Shown: piece after piece, positions 27,150-37,332 of the stretch | How the letters are laid out: each line of letters begins with the position of its first letter | Numbering within the stretch: the first letter of the stretch is position 1 | NCBI GenBank assembly: GCA_035709005.1 | Contig: DASTFB010000019.1 | Span: 1 to 52,973, forward strand | DNA from: Candidatus Methylomirabilota bacterium | GTDB taxonomy: Bacteria > Methylomirabilota > Methylomirabilia > Rokubacteriales > CSP1-6 | Direction: 5' to 3' | Length of the DNA: 52,973 nucleotides | Translations under genes and position numbers: made by a program | The notes under the pieces: generated by a model | The model's database searches: none | What the model saw: only the letters and a program-made list of their open reading frames with translations | Told to the model about the DNA's origin: nothing

Positions 27150-27182
27150 CGAGAACTGCCGGCGGGGCTCCGGCAGTTCTCG
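27150..27182 (-). terminator. 13-bp perfect hairpin after the BON lipoprotein gene
   Basis: CGAGAACTGCCGG (27150-27162), 7-base loop, CCGGCAGTTCTCG (27170-27182): a perfect 13-bp stem 8 bases beyond the minus-strand stop at 27191. No T tract follows on the minus strand, so the mode of termination is uncertain. Confidence 0.6.
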
Positions 27183-27190
27183 TCGTGCTG

Positions 27191-27865
27191 TTATTCGAGT
27201 GCTTGCGCCTGCCGCCGGTCCACGTGCCACAGCACCACGTGGTACTGCGGGTCCCCCCCGCCCGGCTGGCGGTAGATGGAAATGTGATCGATACGGTGTT
27301 TGCCCGCCTGCAGCGTGGTGATACCCGAATCGCGAAACTCGGATGCCGGGACCGTGTATACGGTTGCCACCCTTTGCCCGCCCTGGTCATAGGCGGCGAA
27401 CCGGCCCATGGTCGGAGCCTCGGCTTCCAGCCGGCTGAACTTCAGGCGCGTGGCCGGCGGTGGTGTCGCACTGGCCAGGTGCTGCTGACCCGCCTGGGCA
27501 TCGGTCCTGGGCGAGGCGGCGGGGACCATCCCGCTGGCTGCCGCCTCCTCGCGCGTCGCCGTCGCCAGGACGAGGTTGCTCGTCACCGGCTTGCCATTGG
27601 CGGCTATGCGCGCCGCCTCCGCGATGCGCTGGCGCTCGCTGTCCGTGCTGGTCACTCCGGTGAGGAAGACGGTGCCGTTGCTGGTGTCGACGTCGACCCG
27701 GGTTATGCTCCCGATCTGCGTCGAGGCGACGGCGGCCTTCACTTTTGCTGTGGTGGTCTTGTCGTCGATCCACTGGCCAGCGCTTCGTCCCGTGGCTGTC
27801 CGGCAGCCGGCCATGATGAGAAGAATTCCCGAGAGCACGACGATGGCACGAGTTGGTGTTGGCAT
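27191..27865 (-). CDS. BON-domain lipoprotein
   Basis: 224 residues from ATG 27865, which has AAGGAG 8 bases upstream. The lipoprotein signal is 'LSGILLIMAGC', with Cys21 as the lipidated residue. The BON domain (about residues 30-100) has 'WIDDKTTTAKVKAAVASTQ', 'ITRVDVDTSNGTVFLTGVT' and 'AEAARIAANGKPVTSNLVLA'; BON domains bind phospholipid. The C-terminal 100 residues show no known domain. It is divergent from the PsiE-like gene and sits inside the ccm cluster without an obvious role in haem handling. Confidence 0.82.
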   Translation of the reverse strand: MPTPTRAIVVLSGILLIMAGCRTATGRSAGQWIDDKTTTAKVKAAVASTQIGSITRVDVDTSNGTVFLTGVTSTDSERQRIAEAARIAANGKPVTSNLVLATATREEAAASGMVPAASPRTDAQAGQQHLASATPPPATRLKFSRLEAEAPTMGRFAAYDQGGQRVATVYTVPASEFRDSGITTLQAGKHRIDHISIYRQPGGGDPQYHVVLWHVDRRQAQALE

Positions 27866-27958
27866 GGCTGTACTCCTTGCTCCCGTTGCTGTGCAAGGCG
27901 GAGGCCAGTGATCGCCCGCGATGGTGTAGTCTCCTACCGAGACCACCGGGGGGGCAGC

Positions 27959-28459
27959 ATGGCCGAGCCGGCCAAGGGCCGGAAGTCCGCGATGGACAAC
28001 GTGCGGGAGGTGACGGCCCGTGCCTTCACCCGGATCGAGGACCTCGTCTATGTAGGCCTGAGCATCCTGCTCGCCGGCAGCGCGATCGTGCTCCTCGGCA
28101 CCAGCGTCGTCGACTTCGTCCGCCACGTCGTGGCCGGGACCCTCCCCGGTACCGTGGTGGAACTGCTGGACCGTATTCTGTTGATTCTTATGATCGTGGA
28201 GATTCTCTACACGGTGCAGGTGTCGTTCCGGGAGCACGCGCTGGTGCCCGAGCCGTTCTTGATCGTGGGACTCATCGCGGTGATCCGGCGGCTCTTGGTC
28301 CTCAGCGCCGAATCCGCGAAACTACTCGAACAGGGTCAGGTCGCCTTCCGCAGCGCGATGGTCGAGCTGGCCCTGCTGACCGTCACCATCGTGGCGCTGG
28401 TGGCCTCGCTCTTGATGCTCCGCCGGCGGGGGGCTCAGGCGGTCGCCGAGCGGAGCTAG
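27959..28459 (+). CDS. PsiE-family (phosphate-starvation-inducible) membrane protein
   Basis: 166 residues with four membrane helices: 'VGLSILLAGSAIVLLGTSVV', 'LLDRILLILMIVEILYTVQV', 'FLIVGLIAVIRRLLVL' and 'LALLTVTIVALVASLLML'. The conserved 'SFREHALVPEPFLIVGLIA' matches PsiE proteins, whose function is unknown. Start ATG 27959 follows a run of G that can act as ribosome-binding site. The first 30 residues are cytoplasmic and basic. It is the only plus-strand gene within the ccm region, and its stop overlaps the ccmG stop tail to tail (28456-28459). Confidence 0.8.
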   Translation: MAEPAKGRKSAMDNVREVTARAFTRIEDLVYVGLSILLAGSAIVLLGTSVVDFVRHVVAGTLPGTVVELLDRILLILMIVEILYTVQVSFREHALVPEPFLIVGLIAVIRRLLVLSAESAKLLEQGQVAFRSAMVELALLTVTIVALVASLLMLRRRGAQAVAERS

Positions 28460-28982
28460 CCGCCCCCGTCGAGCAGGCGCTCCACCGTCGAGCGGAAGAC
28501 CTCCGGGGTGACCGCGCCCACGTGCCGGGCATGGATGCGACCCTGCCGGTCGATGAAGAACGTTTCCGGAACCCCGAAGACGCCGTAGTCGATCGAGACC
28601 TTGCCGGTGACGTCGCGCGCGTTGGGGAAGGTGAGGCCGAAGTCGGCGATGAACTTCTTCGCCTTGTCGTCGGTGTCCTGAATGTCCAGCCCCAGGACCA
28701 CGACGCCCCGGTCGCGCCACTGCCGCCAACCCTGCTCCAGCACGGGGGCCTCTTCGTAGCAGGCGGGGTAGCACCACGAGGCCCAGAAGTTCAACACGAC
28801 CACCTGGCCCCGGTGGGCGTCCAGCGAGAGGGGCTGGCCGCCGAAGGTGGTCAGCGTGAAGGCGGGGGCTGGCCGGCCCACCAGCGGCGAGGGGATGTCC
28901 CGCGGATTGGTGCGAAAGCCATAGGCGAGCAGGACCAGCACGGGAACAGTCGACAGCGGGATAAGCCAGCGGAGCAGTCGGG

Positions 28983-28986
<4 letters not shown>
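28456..28986 (-). CDS. ccmG: CcmG/DsbE-type thioredoxin with CxxxC active site
   Basis: 176 residues: an N-terminal membrane anchor ('IPLSTVPVLVLLAYGF'), then a periplasmic thioredoxin fold with 'GRPAPAFTLTTFGG', 'VVVLNFWASW' and the cis-Pro segment 'YGVFGVPETFFID', which is the CcmG/DsbE form. The active site reads 'WCYPACYEEAP': Cys72 and Cys76 are separated by three residues rather than two. This is clear in the DNA (TGC TAC CCC GCC TGC). Start GTG 28986 overlaps the ccmF stop (GTGA). Position in the operon supports a role in keeping CcmH or apocytochrome reduced. Confidence 0.87.
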
Positions 28987-30922
<1,936 letters not shown>

Positions 30923-30926
<4 letters not shown>

Positions 30927-31351
30927 TGGGGGGCCTGGAGCGACCGCATCAGCTCCCGGTACCCGGCCTCGCCGTCGGCAGGCGCTTGATACTCCTCCGA
31001 GTGCTTGGCCATGATCAGCGTGGCCTTGAAGTAGCCCTCGGGCGCCCAGGAGCCCTCGACCACGGCGCCTCGTCCCTCACCGAACAGGTCGGGCGCCGTC
31101 CCCTTGTGGCGGACTGCTACGGTGCTCTTGCCATCGGTCAGGACGAATCTGAGGTCCAGGGTCTTCGGCTCCCAGCTGAGGGAGCCGGGCGTGACGAGGC
31201 CTCCCAGGCGATACGCCTTGCCTGCCACCGGCGCCGCCGTCAGCTCCGATGGCGTGACGAAGTAGACGGCCGACTGCGTCACCCCGGAGTAGATGAGGTA
31301 AGCGAGGGCGAGCACGATCACGAGACCGCCGAACACGAACTTGGGCTTCAT
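30923..31351 (-). CDS. ccmE: haem chaperone CcmE
   Basis: 142 residues: an N-terminal membrane anchor ('VFGGLVIVLALAYLIYSGV') and an OB-fold domain ('AYRLGGLVTPGSLSW', 'RHKGTAPDLFGEGRGAVVEG'). The haem-attaching His117 and Tyr121 are present in 'MAKHSEEYQAP'. The protein takes haem from CcmABCD and hands it to CcmF. Overlaps at both ends place it between ccmD and ccmF. Confidence 0.95.
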
Positions 31352-31500
31352 CGCGCCGACGCTCGTCGGGAGCGGGGACGCCCCGACGTCCCCAGCCGGT
31401 CGAGCTCTTTCTCGCGGCGGCGGAGGTAGCGCCAGTAGCCGCCGAGCACGAGCGCGGCCAGGGCGTAGGCGGCGGCCACGAAGGCCCAGTTGTCGGGCAT
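31348..31500 (-). CDS. ccmD: small membrane protein CcmD
   Basis: 50 residues. One membrane helix ('WAFVAAAYALAALVLGGYW') is followed by a basic cytoplasmic tail ('RYLRRREKELDRL'). The conserved Tyr in the helix and the size fit CcmD, which helps release holo-CcmE from CcmABC. ATG 31500 shares one base with the ccmC stop (TGATG), and its stop overlaps the ccmE start. The remaining frame upstream is a shadow of ccmC. Confidence 0.88.
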   Translation of the reverse strand: MPDNWAFVAAAYALAALVLGGYWRYLRRREKELDRLGTSGRPRSRRASAR

Positions 31501-32147
31501 CAGGCCAGGGCCTCCTGCTCCCGGCGCAGCAAGCGCACGCGCTTGGTCACGAACCACGCGTAGAGGAGGGTGAACGCGGCCAGATTGACGAGCAGCACGG
31601 CCACGAAGATGGGCGGCATCGTGCTTGGCCCCGGCTTGAGGATCGAGGGGGGCTGGTGCAGTGTCCGCCACCAGTGCACGGAAAAATGCACGAGCGGGAT
31701 GTCGAGCGCGGCCAGGATACCGAGCACCGCCGAATAGCGGGCGGCGCGCTCGCGGTCCTCGATCATGGAGCGCAGCAGGAGATAGCCGAGATACATCACG
31801 AACAGGATGGCCACGGTGGTGAGACGCGCGTCCCACGTCCACCAGGTCCCCCAGGTCGGTTTCCCCCAGATGGCGCCCGAGCCGATCGTGATGCCGGTGA
31901 AGAGCACTCCGGCTTCGGCGGAGGCCTGGGCCAGACGGTCGGCACCCTCCCGCCGCCGGGCGAGGTACGCGATGGAGGCGACGAGGACCACGGCGAAGGC
32001 GAGGTAGGCGACCAGCACGCTGGGGACGTGCAGGTACATGATGCGCTGCACGTTGCCCTGGACCGCCTCTCGCGGCGCGACGGCGAAGGCCAGCACCAGC
32101 CCCGCGGCCAAACCCAGGGCGGCGAGCCATCCCAGAGGGCGAGTCAC
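31500..32147 (-). CDS. ccmC: haem export/CcmE-loading protein CcmC
   Basis: 215 residues with six membrane helices and the WWD motif 'WGTWWTWDARLTTVAIL' flanked by conserved His residues ('MYLHVPS' and 'VHFSVHWWRTLHQ'). These bind haem and load it on CcmE. Start GTG 32147 lies 3 bases after the ccmB stop. Confidence 0.94.
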   Translation of the reverse strand: MTRPLGWLAALGLAAGLVLAFAVAPREAVQGNVQRIMYLHVPSVLVAYLAFAVVLVASIAYLARRREGADRLAQASAEAGVLFTGITIGSGAIWGKPTWGTWWTWDARLTTVAILFVMYLGYLLLRSMIEDRERAARYSAVLGILAALDIPLVHFSVHWWRTLHQPPSILKPGPSTMPPIFVAVLLVNLAAFTLLYAWFVTKRVRLLRREQEALA

Positions 32148-32150
32148 CCC

Positions 32151-32828
32151 TCAGCCCTCCAGCACCGCATCGAAGGTGAGAAGGCCCACCGTCAGGTAGA
32201 CGACGTCAGCGGCGCCGAGGAGCTGGAGCCAGCGCGCGACCGTGGTCAGCGGCTCGCCGGCGAGCACGGCCTCGGTGGCCTTGACCGCCCCCAGCAGCAC
32301 CGGCACCAGGATCGGCAGCAACAGGACGGGGAAGAGCACCTCGCGCGCGCGCACGTTCGCGGTCATGGCGGCGAAGAGAGTGCCGACGGCGGCCACGCCC
32401 ACCGTGCCAAGCACCACGACGGCGACGAGAGCGCCCAGGTGCCCGGCCACGTCGACGTTGAAGAACACGGTGAAGAGCGCGAGGATGATCGCCTCGACCA
32501 CCAGCATCAGGACGAGGTTGCCGCCGACCTTCCCCAGGTAGATCGCCGACTTGTCCCCCGGCGTCATGACCAGCCCTTCCCAACAGTCGTGCTCGCGCTC
32601 GCTGAGGAAGGCGCGGCCCAGGCCGACCAGCCCGCTCAGGATGAACCCGAGCCAGAGCAGCCCGGGTAGCGCCGCGGCCAACCGCTCGCGATCGTCACCC
32701 AGCGCGAACTGGAACAGGAACAGGAGGAGCATCGCGAAGAAGAGGAGCGCGTTGAACGTCTCTTTGGAGCGCCGTTCGGTCAGCAGGTCCTTCCACAGCA
32801 CGATCCAGGCCCGTCGCGCGTACGTCAC
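32151..32828 (-). CDS. ccmB: haem exporter permease CcmB
   Basis: 225 residues with six membrane helices. 'WKDLLTERRSKETFNALLFF' at the N-terminus and 'LSEREHDCWEGLVMTPGDKSA' in the first loop are conserved in CcmB. GTG 32828 overlaps the ccmA stop (GTGA). It forms the transporter that uses ATP to free haem-loaded CcmE. Confidence 0.93.
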   Translation of the reverse strand: MTYARRAWIVLWKDLLTERRSKETFNALLFFAMLLLFLFQFALGDDRERLAAALPGLLWLGFILSGLVGLGRAFLSEREHDCWEGLVMTPGDKSAIYLGKVGGNLVLMLVVEAIILALFTVFFNVDVAGHLGALVAVVVLGTVGVAAVGTLFAAMTANVRAREVLFPVLLLPILVPVLLGAVKATEAVLAGEPLTTVARWLQLLGAADVVYLTVGLLTFDAVLEG

Positions 32829-33544
32829 GCCGGCTCCTCCGCGTGCAGCTCGTAGAGGTGGCGGATGTCCTCGGCGCTGAGAGCGGCGACCGCCGCGTCG
32901 TGAGCCACGCGCCCGCCGGCCATGATGGCCACACGGTCGGTGACGCCGAGGCCACGGCTGAAGCTGTGTGTCGCCATGACGATGGCGCCTCCGCCCGCCT
33001 TCACGGCGGCCAGGTGCCCATCCAGCCACTTGCTGGCCCGCGGGTCGAGACCGGCATAGGGCTCGTCCAGCAGCAGGACGCGGGGAGCGGCCAGCACCAG
33101 CCGGGCCAGCGATAGCCGGCGTCGCATCCCGAGTGAGAAGGTGCGCACCCTCTCGGCGGCCAGCCGTTCGAGGTCGACGGCGGCCAGCGCGGCGTGCAGC
33201 TCGTCGGCCCGGGCGGGGCGGCCCCTCAGGCTGCTCCAGAAGATGAGGTTCTCTCGCGCCGTCAGATCCTCGTAGACCCAGACCCCATGGGCCAGCAGGC
33301 CGACCTGGGCGCGGACACGGTCGGGCTCGCGCGCGCAGTCGAAGCCGGCCACCAGAGCGCGGCCCCGGCTGGGCCGCAGCAGCGTGGCCACGATGCGGAG
33401 CAGCGTCGTCTTGCCGGCGCCGTTGGCTCCCAGCAAGGCTACGGCCTCGCCGGCGCGGACGTCGAGGTCGATACCGTCCAGCACCAGCGTGCCGCCGAAG
33501 GCTTTGCTGAGACCGGCCAGGTGAACGAGAGGTTCAGCCGTCAC
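32825..33544 (-). CDS. ccmA: haem exporter ATP-binding protein CcmA
   Basis: 239 residues, an ABC ATPase with Walker A 'GANGAGKTTLLR', signature 'FSLGMRRRLSLARLVL', Walker B 'VLLLDEPYAGLD' and H-loop 'MATHSFSRG'. It is the first gene of a seven-gene ccmABCDEFG run with overlapping or nearly touching genes. GTG 33544 has no clear promoter, and htpX ends only 45 bases upstream on the same strand, so read-through from htpX is possible. Confidence 0.92.
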   Translation of the reverse strand: MTAEPLVHLAGLSKAFGGTLVLDGIDLDVRAGEAVALLGANGAGKTTLLRIVATLLRPSRGRALVAGFDCAREPDRVRAQVGLLAHGVWVYEDLTARENLIFWSSLRGRPARADELHAALAAVDLERLAAERVRTFSLGMRRRLSLARLVLAAPRVLLLDEPYAGLDPRASKWLDGHLAAVKAGGGAIVMATHSFSRGLGVTDRVAIMAGGRVAHDAAVAALSAEDIRHLYELHAEEPA

Positions 33545-33589
33545 CGGTTTCCGGGCCTCGGGAACGAGACGCCGCGCGCGCTGCCGCTG

Positions 33590-34438
33590 TCAGATCCGCA
33601 TCGCGCGCAGCCGGGCGATCCGCTCCTCGAGCGGCGGGTGCGTCGAGAACAGTTTCATCATCGCCTGCCCGCTCAGCGGGTTGACGATGAAGAGATGCGC
33701 GGTGGCGGGGTTGGCGTCCATGGGAACGGCGTGCTGCGCCATGTGAAGCTTCTCCAGCGCCTTGGCCAGACCCCAGGTCTTGCCGGCCACCCGGGCGCCG
33801 GTCGCGTCGGCGTGAAACTCGCGCGATCGGGAGACGGCGAGCTGAACCAGCATGGCCGCCAGGGGCGCCAGCACGGCCAGCAGGATCATGACCATCGGGT
33901 TGCTGCCGTGCTCCTCGTCATCGCCGCGGTGCCCGCCGAAGATCGCCGCCCACTGCGCCATATGGGCCAGGTACGTGATGGCCCCGGCCAGCGTCGCCGC
34001 GAGCGTGGAGATCAAGATGTCTCTGTTGGCGACGTGGGCCAGCTCGTGGGCCAGGACGCCTTCGAGCTCTTCCTCGTCGAGCAGGCGCATGATGCCCTCG
34101 GTCACGGCCACCGCGGCGTGCTGAGGGTTGCGGCCGGTGGCGAACGCATTGGGAGTCTCGGACGGGATCAGGTACACGCGAGGCATCGGGATCCCGGCGC
34201 GGGTAGCCAGCCGGCGCACGACCGCGTACAGACGGGGGGACTGGCCCTCATCGATGGGCTGCGCTCGGTACATCCTGAGCACGATCCGGTCGGAGAACCA
34301 GTAGGAGAAGAAGTTCATCGCCAGGGCCAAGACGAAGGCCACCAGCATGCCTTGCTCGCCCCCGATCGCTCCGCCGACCACCACGAGTATCGCGGTAAGG
34401 ACCGCCAGCAGCAGCGCCGTTCTGAAGATGTGCGACAT
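33590..34438 (-). CDS. htpX: membrane zinc metalloprotease HtpX
   Basis: 282 residues: two N-terminal helices ('[14 protein letters not shown]', '[18 protein letters not shown]'), zinc motif '[14 protein letters not shown]' (His131, Glu132, His135), two more helices and the third-ligand region '[15 protein letters not shown]'. HtpX degrades damaged membrane proteins under envelope stress. Start ATG 34438 has GGGAGGG upstream and a promoter at 34472-34500; the longer in-frame option (34471) would cover that ribosome-binding site. Confidence 0.94.
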   Translation of the reverse strand: MSHIFRTALLLAVLTAILVVVGGAIGGEQGMLVAFVLALAMNFFSYWFSDRIVLRMYRAQPIDEGQSPRLYAVVRRLATRAGIPMPRVYLIPSETPNAFATGRNPQHAAVAVTEGIMRLLDEEELEGVLAHELAHVANRDILISTLAATLAGAITYLAHMAQWAAIFGGHRGDDEEHGSNPMVMILLAVLAPLAAMLVQLAVSRSREFHADATGARVAGKTWGLAKALEKLHMAQHAVPMDANPATAHLFIVNPLSGQAMMKLFSTHPPLEERIARLRAMRI

Positions 34439-34471
34439 CGGGTTTCCCTCCCCGTCGTAACTGCGCCCCAA

Positions 34472-34500
34472 AGCGTAGCAAAGGGCCCGGCACCGGTCAA
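34472..34500 (-). promoter_or_regulatory. promoter of htpX
   Basis: On the minus strand TTGACC (34500-34495), 17 bases, TACGCT (34477-34472). It is back to back with the fatty-acid operon promoter; the two -35 boxes are 16 bases apart. Confidence 0.6.
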
Positions 34501-34516
34501 ACAGTGGTCAAATTCC

Positions 34517-34545
34517 TTGACTTGCCCTAGACCCGCCGATACACT
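34517..34545 (+). promoter_or_regulatory. promoter of the yceD-rpmF-plsX-fab operon
   Basis: TTGACT (34517-34522), 17 bases, TACACT (34540-34545). The predicted start is near 34552. The ribosome-binding site GGAG (34604-34607) precedes the ATG at 34610. Confidence 0.65.
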
Positions 34546-34551
34546 GGGCCG

Positions 34552-34574
34552 GTTTAGGGGAAAACTCTCTAAAC
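34552..34574 (+). promoter_or_regulatory. inverted repeat at the operon start point
   Basis: GTTTAG (34552-34557) and CTAAAC (34569-34574) are inverted. The stem can be extended to 8 bp with one G-U pair. It coincides with the predicted +1, so it could be an operator for a lipid-synthesis regulator or a 5' stem-loop. Confidence 0.45.
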
Positions 34575-34609
34575 GACAACAACTTACGCAATTCCCGCGA
34601 GACGGAGTC

Positions 34610-35119
34610 ATGATCATTCGAGTGTCCGACCTCCAGGACGACGGGCTGCTGGTGGCCAATGCCGGCGAGTTCGTCGCCCCCTTCACCGATCGTTCCTGGC
34701 GGCTCGACGCCGTGCGGCTGCACGTCAGCCGGGACGGCGAGGACGTCGTCGTCGTCGGCGACCTGGCGGCCTCCGTTCCCCTCGTGTGCGGGCGCTGCCT
34801 GGAGGAGTTCCGCGTCGATGTCCGCCCGCGGGTGGACCTCCGGTACGTGCCGCGTCCGTCGCTCGTTGACGACGCGGAGCTCGGGGCCGACGATCTGGAT
34901 CTGGACTTCTACGAGAACGACGAGCTCAACCTGGCCTCGCTCGTAGAGACGGAAACCACGCTGGCGTTGCCGATGAAGCCGCTCTGCCGGGCGGACTGCC
35001 GCGGGCTCTGCCCCACCTGCGGGGCCAACCGGAACGCCGCCGGCTGTGCGTGTCCGGCTCCGTCCGCCGATCCCCGCCTGGCCGTGCTCAAAGACCTGAC
35101 CAGCCGACTCAATCACTGA
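34610..35119 (+). CDS. yceD: YceD/DUF177 protein (23S rRNA accumulation)
   Basis: 169 residues. The DUF177 core 'VCGRCLEEFRVDVRPRVDLRY' gives one Cys pair. The C-terminal part has 'CRADCRGLCPTCGANRN', 'CACP' and more cysteines, matching the metal-binding end of the family. Its place directly before rpmF is the conserved arrangement; the family is needed for normal 23S rRNA levels. It is the first gene of the operon, with a clear promoter and Shine-Dalgarno sequence. Confidence 0.88.
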   Translation: MIIRVSDLQDDGLLVANAGEFVAPFTDRSWRLDAVRLHVSRDGEDVVVVGDLAASVPLVCGRCLEEFRVDVRPRVDLRYVPRPSLVDDAELGADDLDLDFYENDELNLASLVETETTLALPMKPLCRADCRGLCPTCGANRNAAGCACPAPSADPRLAVLKDLTSRLNH

Positions 35120-35137
35120 GGCGAGAGAGGAACCCGG

Positions 35138-35320
35138 ATGCCGCTGCCGAAACGCCGTCACTCGAGAACGCGGGGCCGCAAGCGCCGCACCCACTGGAAG
35201 CTAGACGCGCCGGCTCACGCGGTGTGCCCCCAGTGCCGCGAACCCAAGCTGCCGCACCGCGTGTGTCCCCACTGCGGGTACTACAAGGGTCGGGAGATCA
35301 TTGCCGTCGAGGGTGAGTAG
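35138..35320 (+). CDS. rpmF: 50S ribosomal protein L32
   Basis: 60 residues, the normal L32 length: a basic N-terminus 'MPLPKRRHSRTRGRKRRTHW', then the zinc-binding Cys pairs 'CPQCREPKLPHRVCPHCGYY'. A GAGAGAGG-type ribosome-binding site precedes the ATG. The order yceD-rpmF-plsX-fab ties ribosome assembly to lipid synthesis, as in many bacteria. Confidence 0.96.
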   Translation: MPLPKRRHSRTRGRKRRTHWKLDAPAHAVCPQCREPKLPHRVCPHCGYYKGREIIAVEGE

Positions 35321-35332
35321 CTGCCCATCGAC

Positions 35333-36355
35333 ATGAAGATCGCCGTCGACGCCATGGGCGGCGACTACGGCCCGGCCGTGGTCGTCGAGGGGGCGGTCGC
35401 CGCCGCGCGCGAGTACGGGTCCCCCGTGATCCTCATCGGGGACAAGGCTGCGATCGAGCGCGAGGTGATGCGTTTGCGCGCCGAGAGTTCGGCGATCGAG
35501 GTCCGTCACGCCTCCCAGGTCGTCAGCATGGCCGAGAGCCCGTCCCAGGCGCTTCGCCGCAAGCGCGACTCCTCCTTGCGGGTGGCCGCTCAGCTCGTCA
35601 AGGACGGGGAGGCGGCGGCGTTCGTCTCGGCCGGCAACACCGGCGCGGCGATGGCCATCGCGATGTTCGTGATCGGGGTCCTGCCCGGCGTCGACCGGCC
35701 GGCGCTGGCCGCGGTCCTGCCCAACCTGCGGCGGTTCACGGTGCTGCTCGACGTCGGCGCCAACGTCGATCCCAAGCCCTGGCACCTCCTGCAGTTCGCC
35801 GTGATGGGTCACATCTACGCGCGCGACATCCTGGGCTACGACAATCCTCGCGTCGGCCTCTTGTCGGTCGGCGAGGAAGAGGGCAAGGGCAACGAGCTCA
35901 CCAAGGAAGCCTACGAGCAGCTCAAGGAGTCGTCGTTGAACTTCGCGGGCAACGTGGAGGGCCGTGACATCTACAACGGCCGCTGCGACGTCGTGGTGAC
36001 CGACGGCTTCACCGGCAACGTCGCCCTCAAGATCTCCGAGAGCCTGGCCGAGATGCTGGGGGCCATGATCAAGGAAGAGCTCATGCGGGACCTGCGCTCG
36101 AAGGTGGCCGCCTCGCTGGCGATGCCGGCCTTCGCGCGGTTCAAGCGGCGGGTGGACTATACCGAGATGGGCGGAGCCCCCCTGCTCGGCATCGACGGGG
36201 CCGCCATCGTCTGTCACGGCGCCTCGCCGGTGAAGGCCATCAAGAACGCCGTCCGCGTGGCCGGCGAGTGGGCCGCCGCCGGCGTGAACGAGCACATCAA
36301 GGCCGCGCTGGAGGCGGAGGTCGAACGCGCCGATCGAGAGGGAGGCCGCGAATGA
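35333..36355 (+). CDS. plsX: phosphate acyltransferase PlsX
   Basis: 340 residues. 'KIAVDAMGGDYGPAVVVEGA' is the PlsX start signature, followed by 'VSAGNTGAAMAIAM', 'LDVGANVDPKPWHLLQFAVM' and 'VTDGFTGNVALKISESLAEM'. It makes acyl-phosphate from acyl-ACP for glycerolipid synthesis and is peripheral to the inner membrane. The 3' end overlaps fabH (ATGA). Confidence 0.96.
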   Translation: MKIAVDAMGGDYGPAVVVEGAVAAAREYGSPVILIGDKAAIEREVMRLRAESSAIEVRHASQVVSMAESPSQALRRKRDSSLRVAAQLVKDGEAAAFVSAGNTGAAMAIAMFVIGVLPGVDRPALAAVLPNLRRFTVLLDVGANVDPKPWHLLQFAVMGHIYARDILGYDNPRVGLLSVGEEEGKGNELTKEAYEQLKESSLNFAGNVEGRDIYNGRCDVVVTDGFTGNVALKISESLAEMLGAMIKEELMRDLRSKVAASLAMPAFARFKRRVDYTEMGGAPLLGIDGAAIVCHGASPVKAIKNAVRVAGEWAAAGVNEHIKAALEAEVERADREGGRE

Positions 36356-37332
36356 CGCGGGCAAAGATCGTCGGGATGGGAGCGTACGCGCCCAAGCGCG
36401 TCCTCAGCAACGCCGACCTCGAGGCGATGGTGGAGACCAACGACGAGTGGATCGTCCAGCGCACGGGGATCCGAGAACGGCATATCGCGGAAGAGGGCGA
36501 GGCTACCTCGGACCTGGCCGTGCGGGCGGCCCAGCAGGCCCTCGAGCGAGCCAACCTCGTTCCCGAGGACATCGATTTCATCGTCGTCGGCACCACCACC
36601 CCCGACATGTTCTTTCCCACCACCGCCAACCTCGTTCAGCACCGGCTGGGCTGCCGCCGGGCCGGCTCGGTGGACGTGCTGGCCGCGTGTGCGGGCTCGA
36701 TCTACAGCCTGACCATCGGCGCCCGGTTCATCGAGGCCGGCAAGTATCGTCGCGTGCTGTGCATCGGCGCCGAGACCCTGTCCAAGATCACCGACTTCAC
36801 CGACCGCGGCACCTGCATCCTCCTGGCCGACGCCGCCGGCGCCGCCGTTCTCGAAGCCACCGACGAGGGGAACGGGCTGCTCGACGCCGACCTGTACTCC
36901 GATGGGCAGTACTGGGACCTGCTCTACATGCCCGGGGGCGGGGCGCGTCATCCGGCCACCCGGGAGACGGTCGACGCCGGCCTGCACTACGCGAAGATGA
37001 AGGGCAACGAGGTGTTCAAGGTCGCCGTGCGCATGTTCGTGGACTGCGCGGAGACGATTCTGACCCGCCACGGCCTGAGCGTCCGCGACATCGACCTCTT
37101 CGTCCCCCATCAGGCCAATCTGCGGATCATCGAGGCCGCGGCCAAGCGGGTGGGGCTGCCCATGGACAAGGTCTTCGTCAACGTCGACCGCTACGGCAAC
37201 ACCGGCGCAGCCTCCGTGTACGTCGCCCTGGAGGAAGCCCTGGCGGCCGGGCGCATCCGGCGCGGCGATCTCGTGCTCATGGCGGCCTTCGGCGGCGGCT
37301 TCTCCTGGGGCGCCGCGCTCATGCGGTGGTGA
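36352..37332 (+). CDS. fabH: 3-oxoacyl-ACP synthase III (FabH)
   Basis: 326 residues. The catalytic Cys113 is in 'VLAACAGSIYSL', His in 'VPHQANLRIIEAAAKR' and Asn in 'NVDRYGNTGAAS'. The N-terminal 'NDEWIVQRTGIRERHIA' is typical. It condenses acetyl-CoA with malonyl-ACP to start fatty acid synthesis. ATG 36352 overlaps the plsX stop; longer frames upstream are shadows. Confidence 0.96.
   Translation: MTRAKIVGMGAYAPKRVLSNADLEAMVETNDEWIVQRTGIRERHIAEEGEATSDLAVRAAQQALERANLVPEDIDFIVVGTTTPDMFFPTTANLVQHRLGCRRAGSVDVLAACAGSIYSLTIGARFIEAGKYRRVLCIGAETLSKITDFTDRGTCILLADAAGAAVLEATDEGNGLLDADLYSDGQYWDLLYMPGGGARHPATRETVDAGLHYAKMKGNEVFKVAVRMFVDCAETILTRHGLSVRDIDLFVPHQANLRIIEAAAKRVGLPMDKVFVNVDRYGNTGAASVYVALEEALAAGRIRRGDLVLMAAFGGGFSWGAALMRW

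Noticed and set aside
33194-34609. Extension of the YceD frame upstream to a 641-residue protein
   Set aside because: It would be antisense to htpX and run through both divergent promoters; the conserved domain begins after ATG 34610, which has a Shine-Dalgarno sequence.
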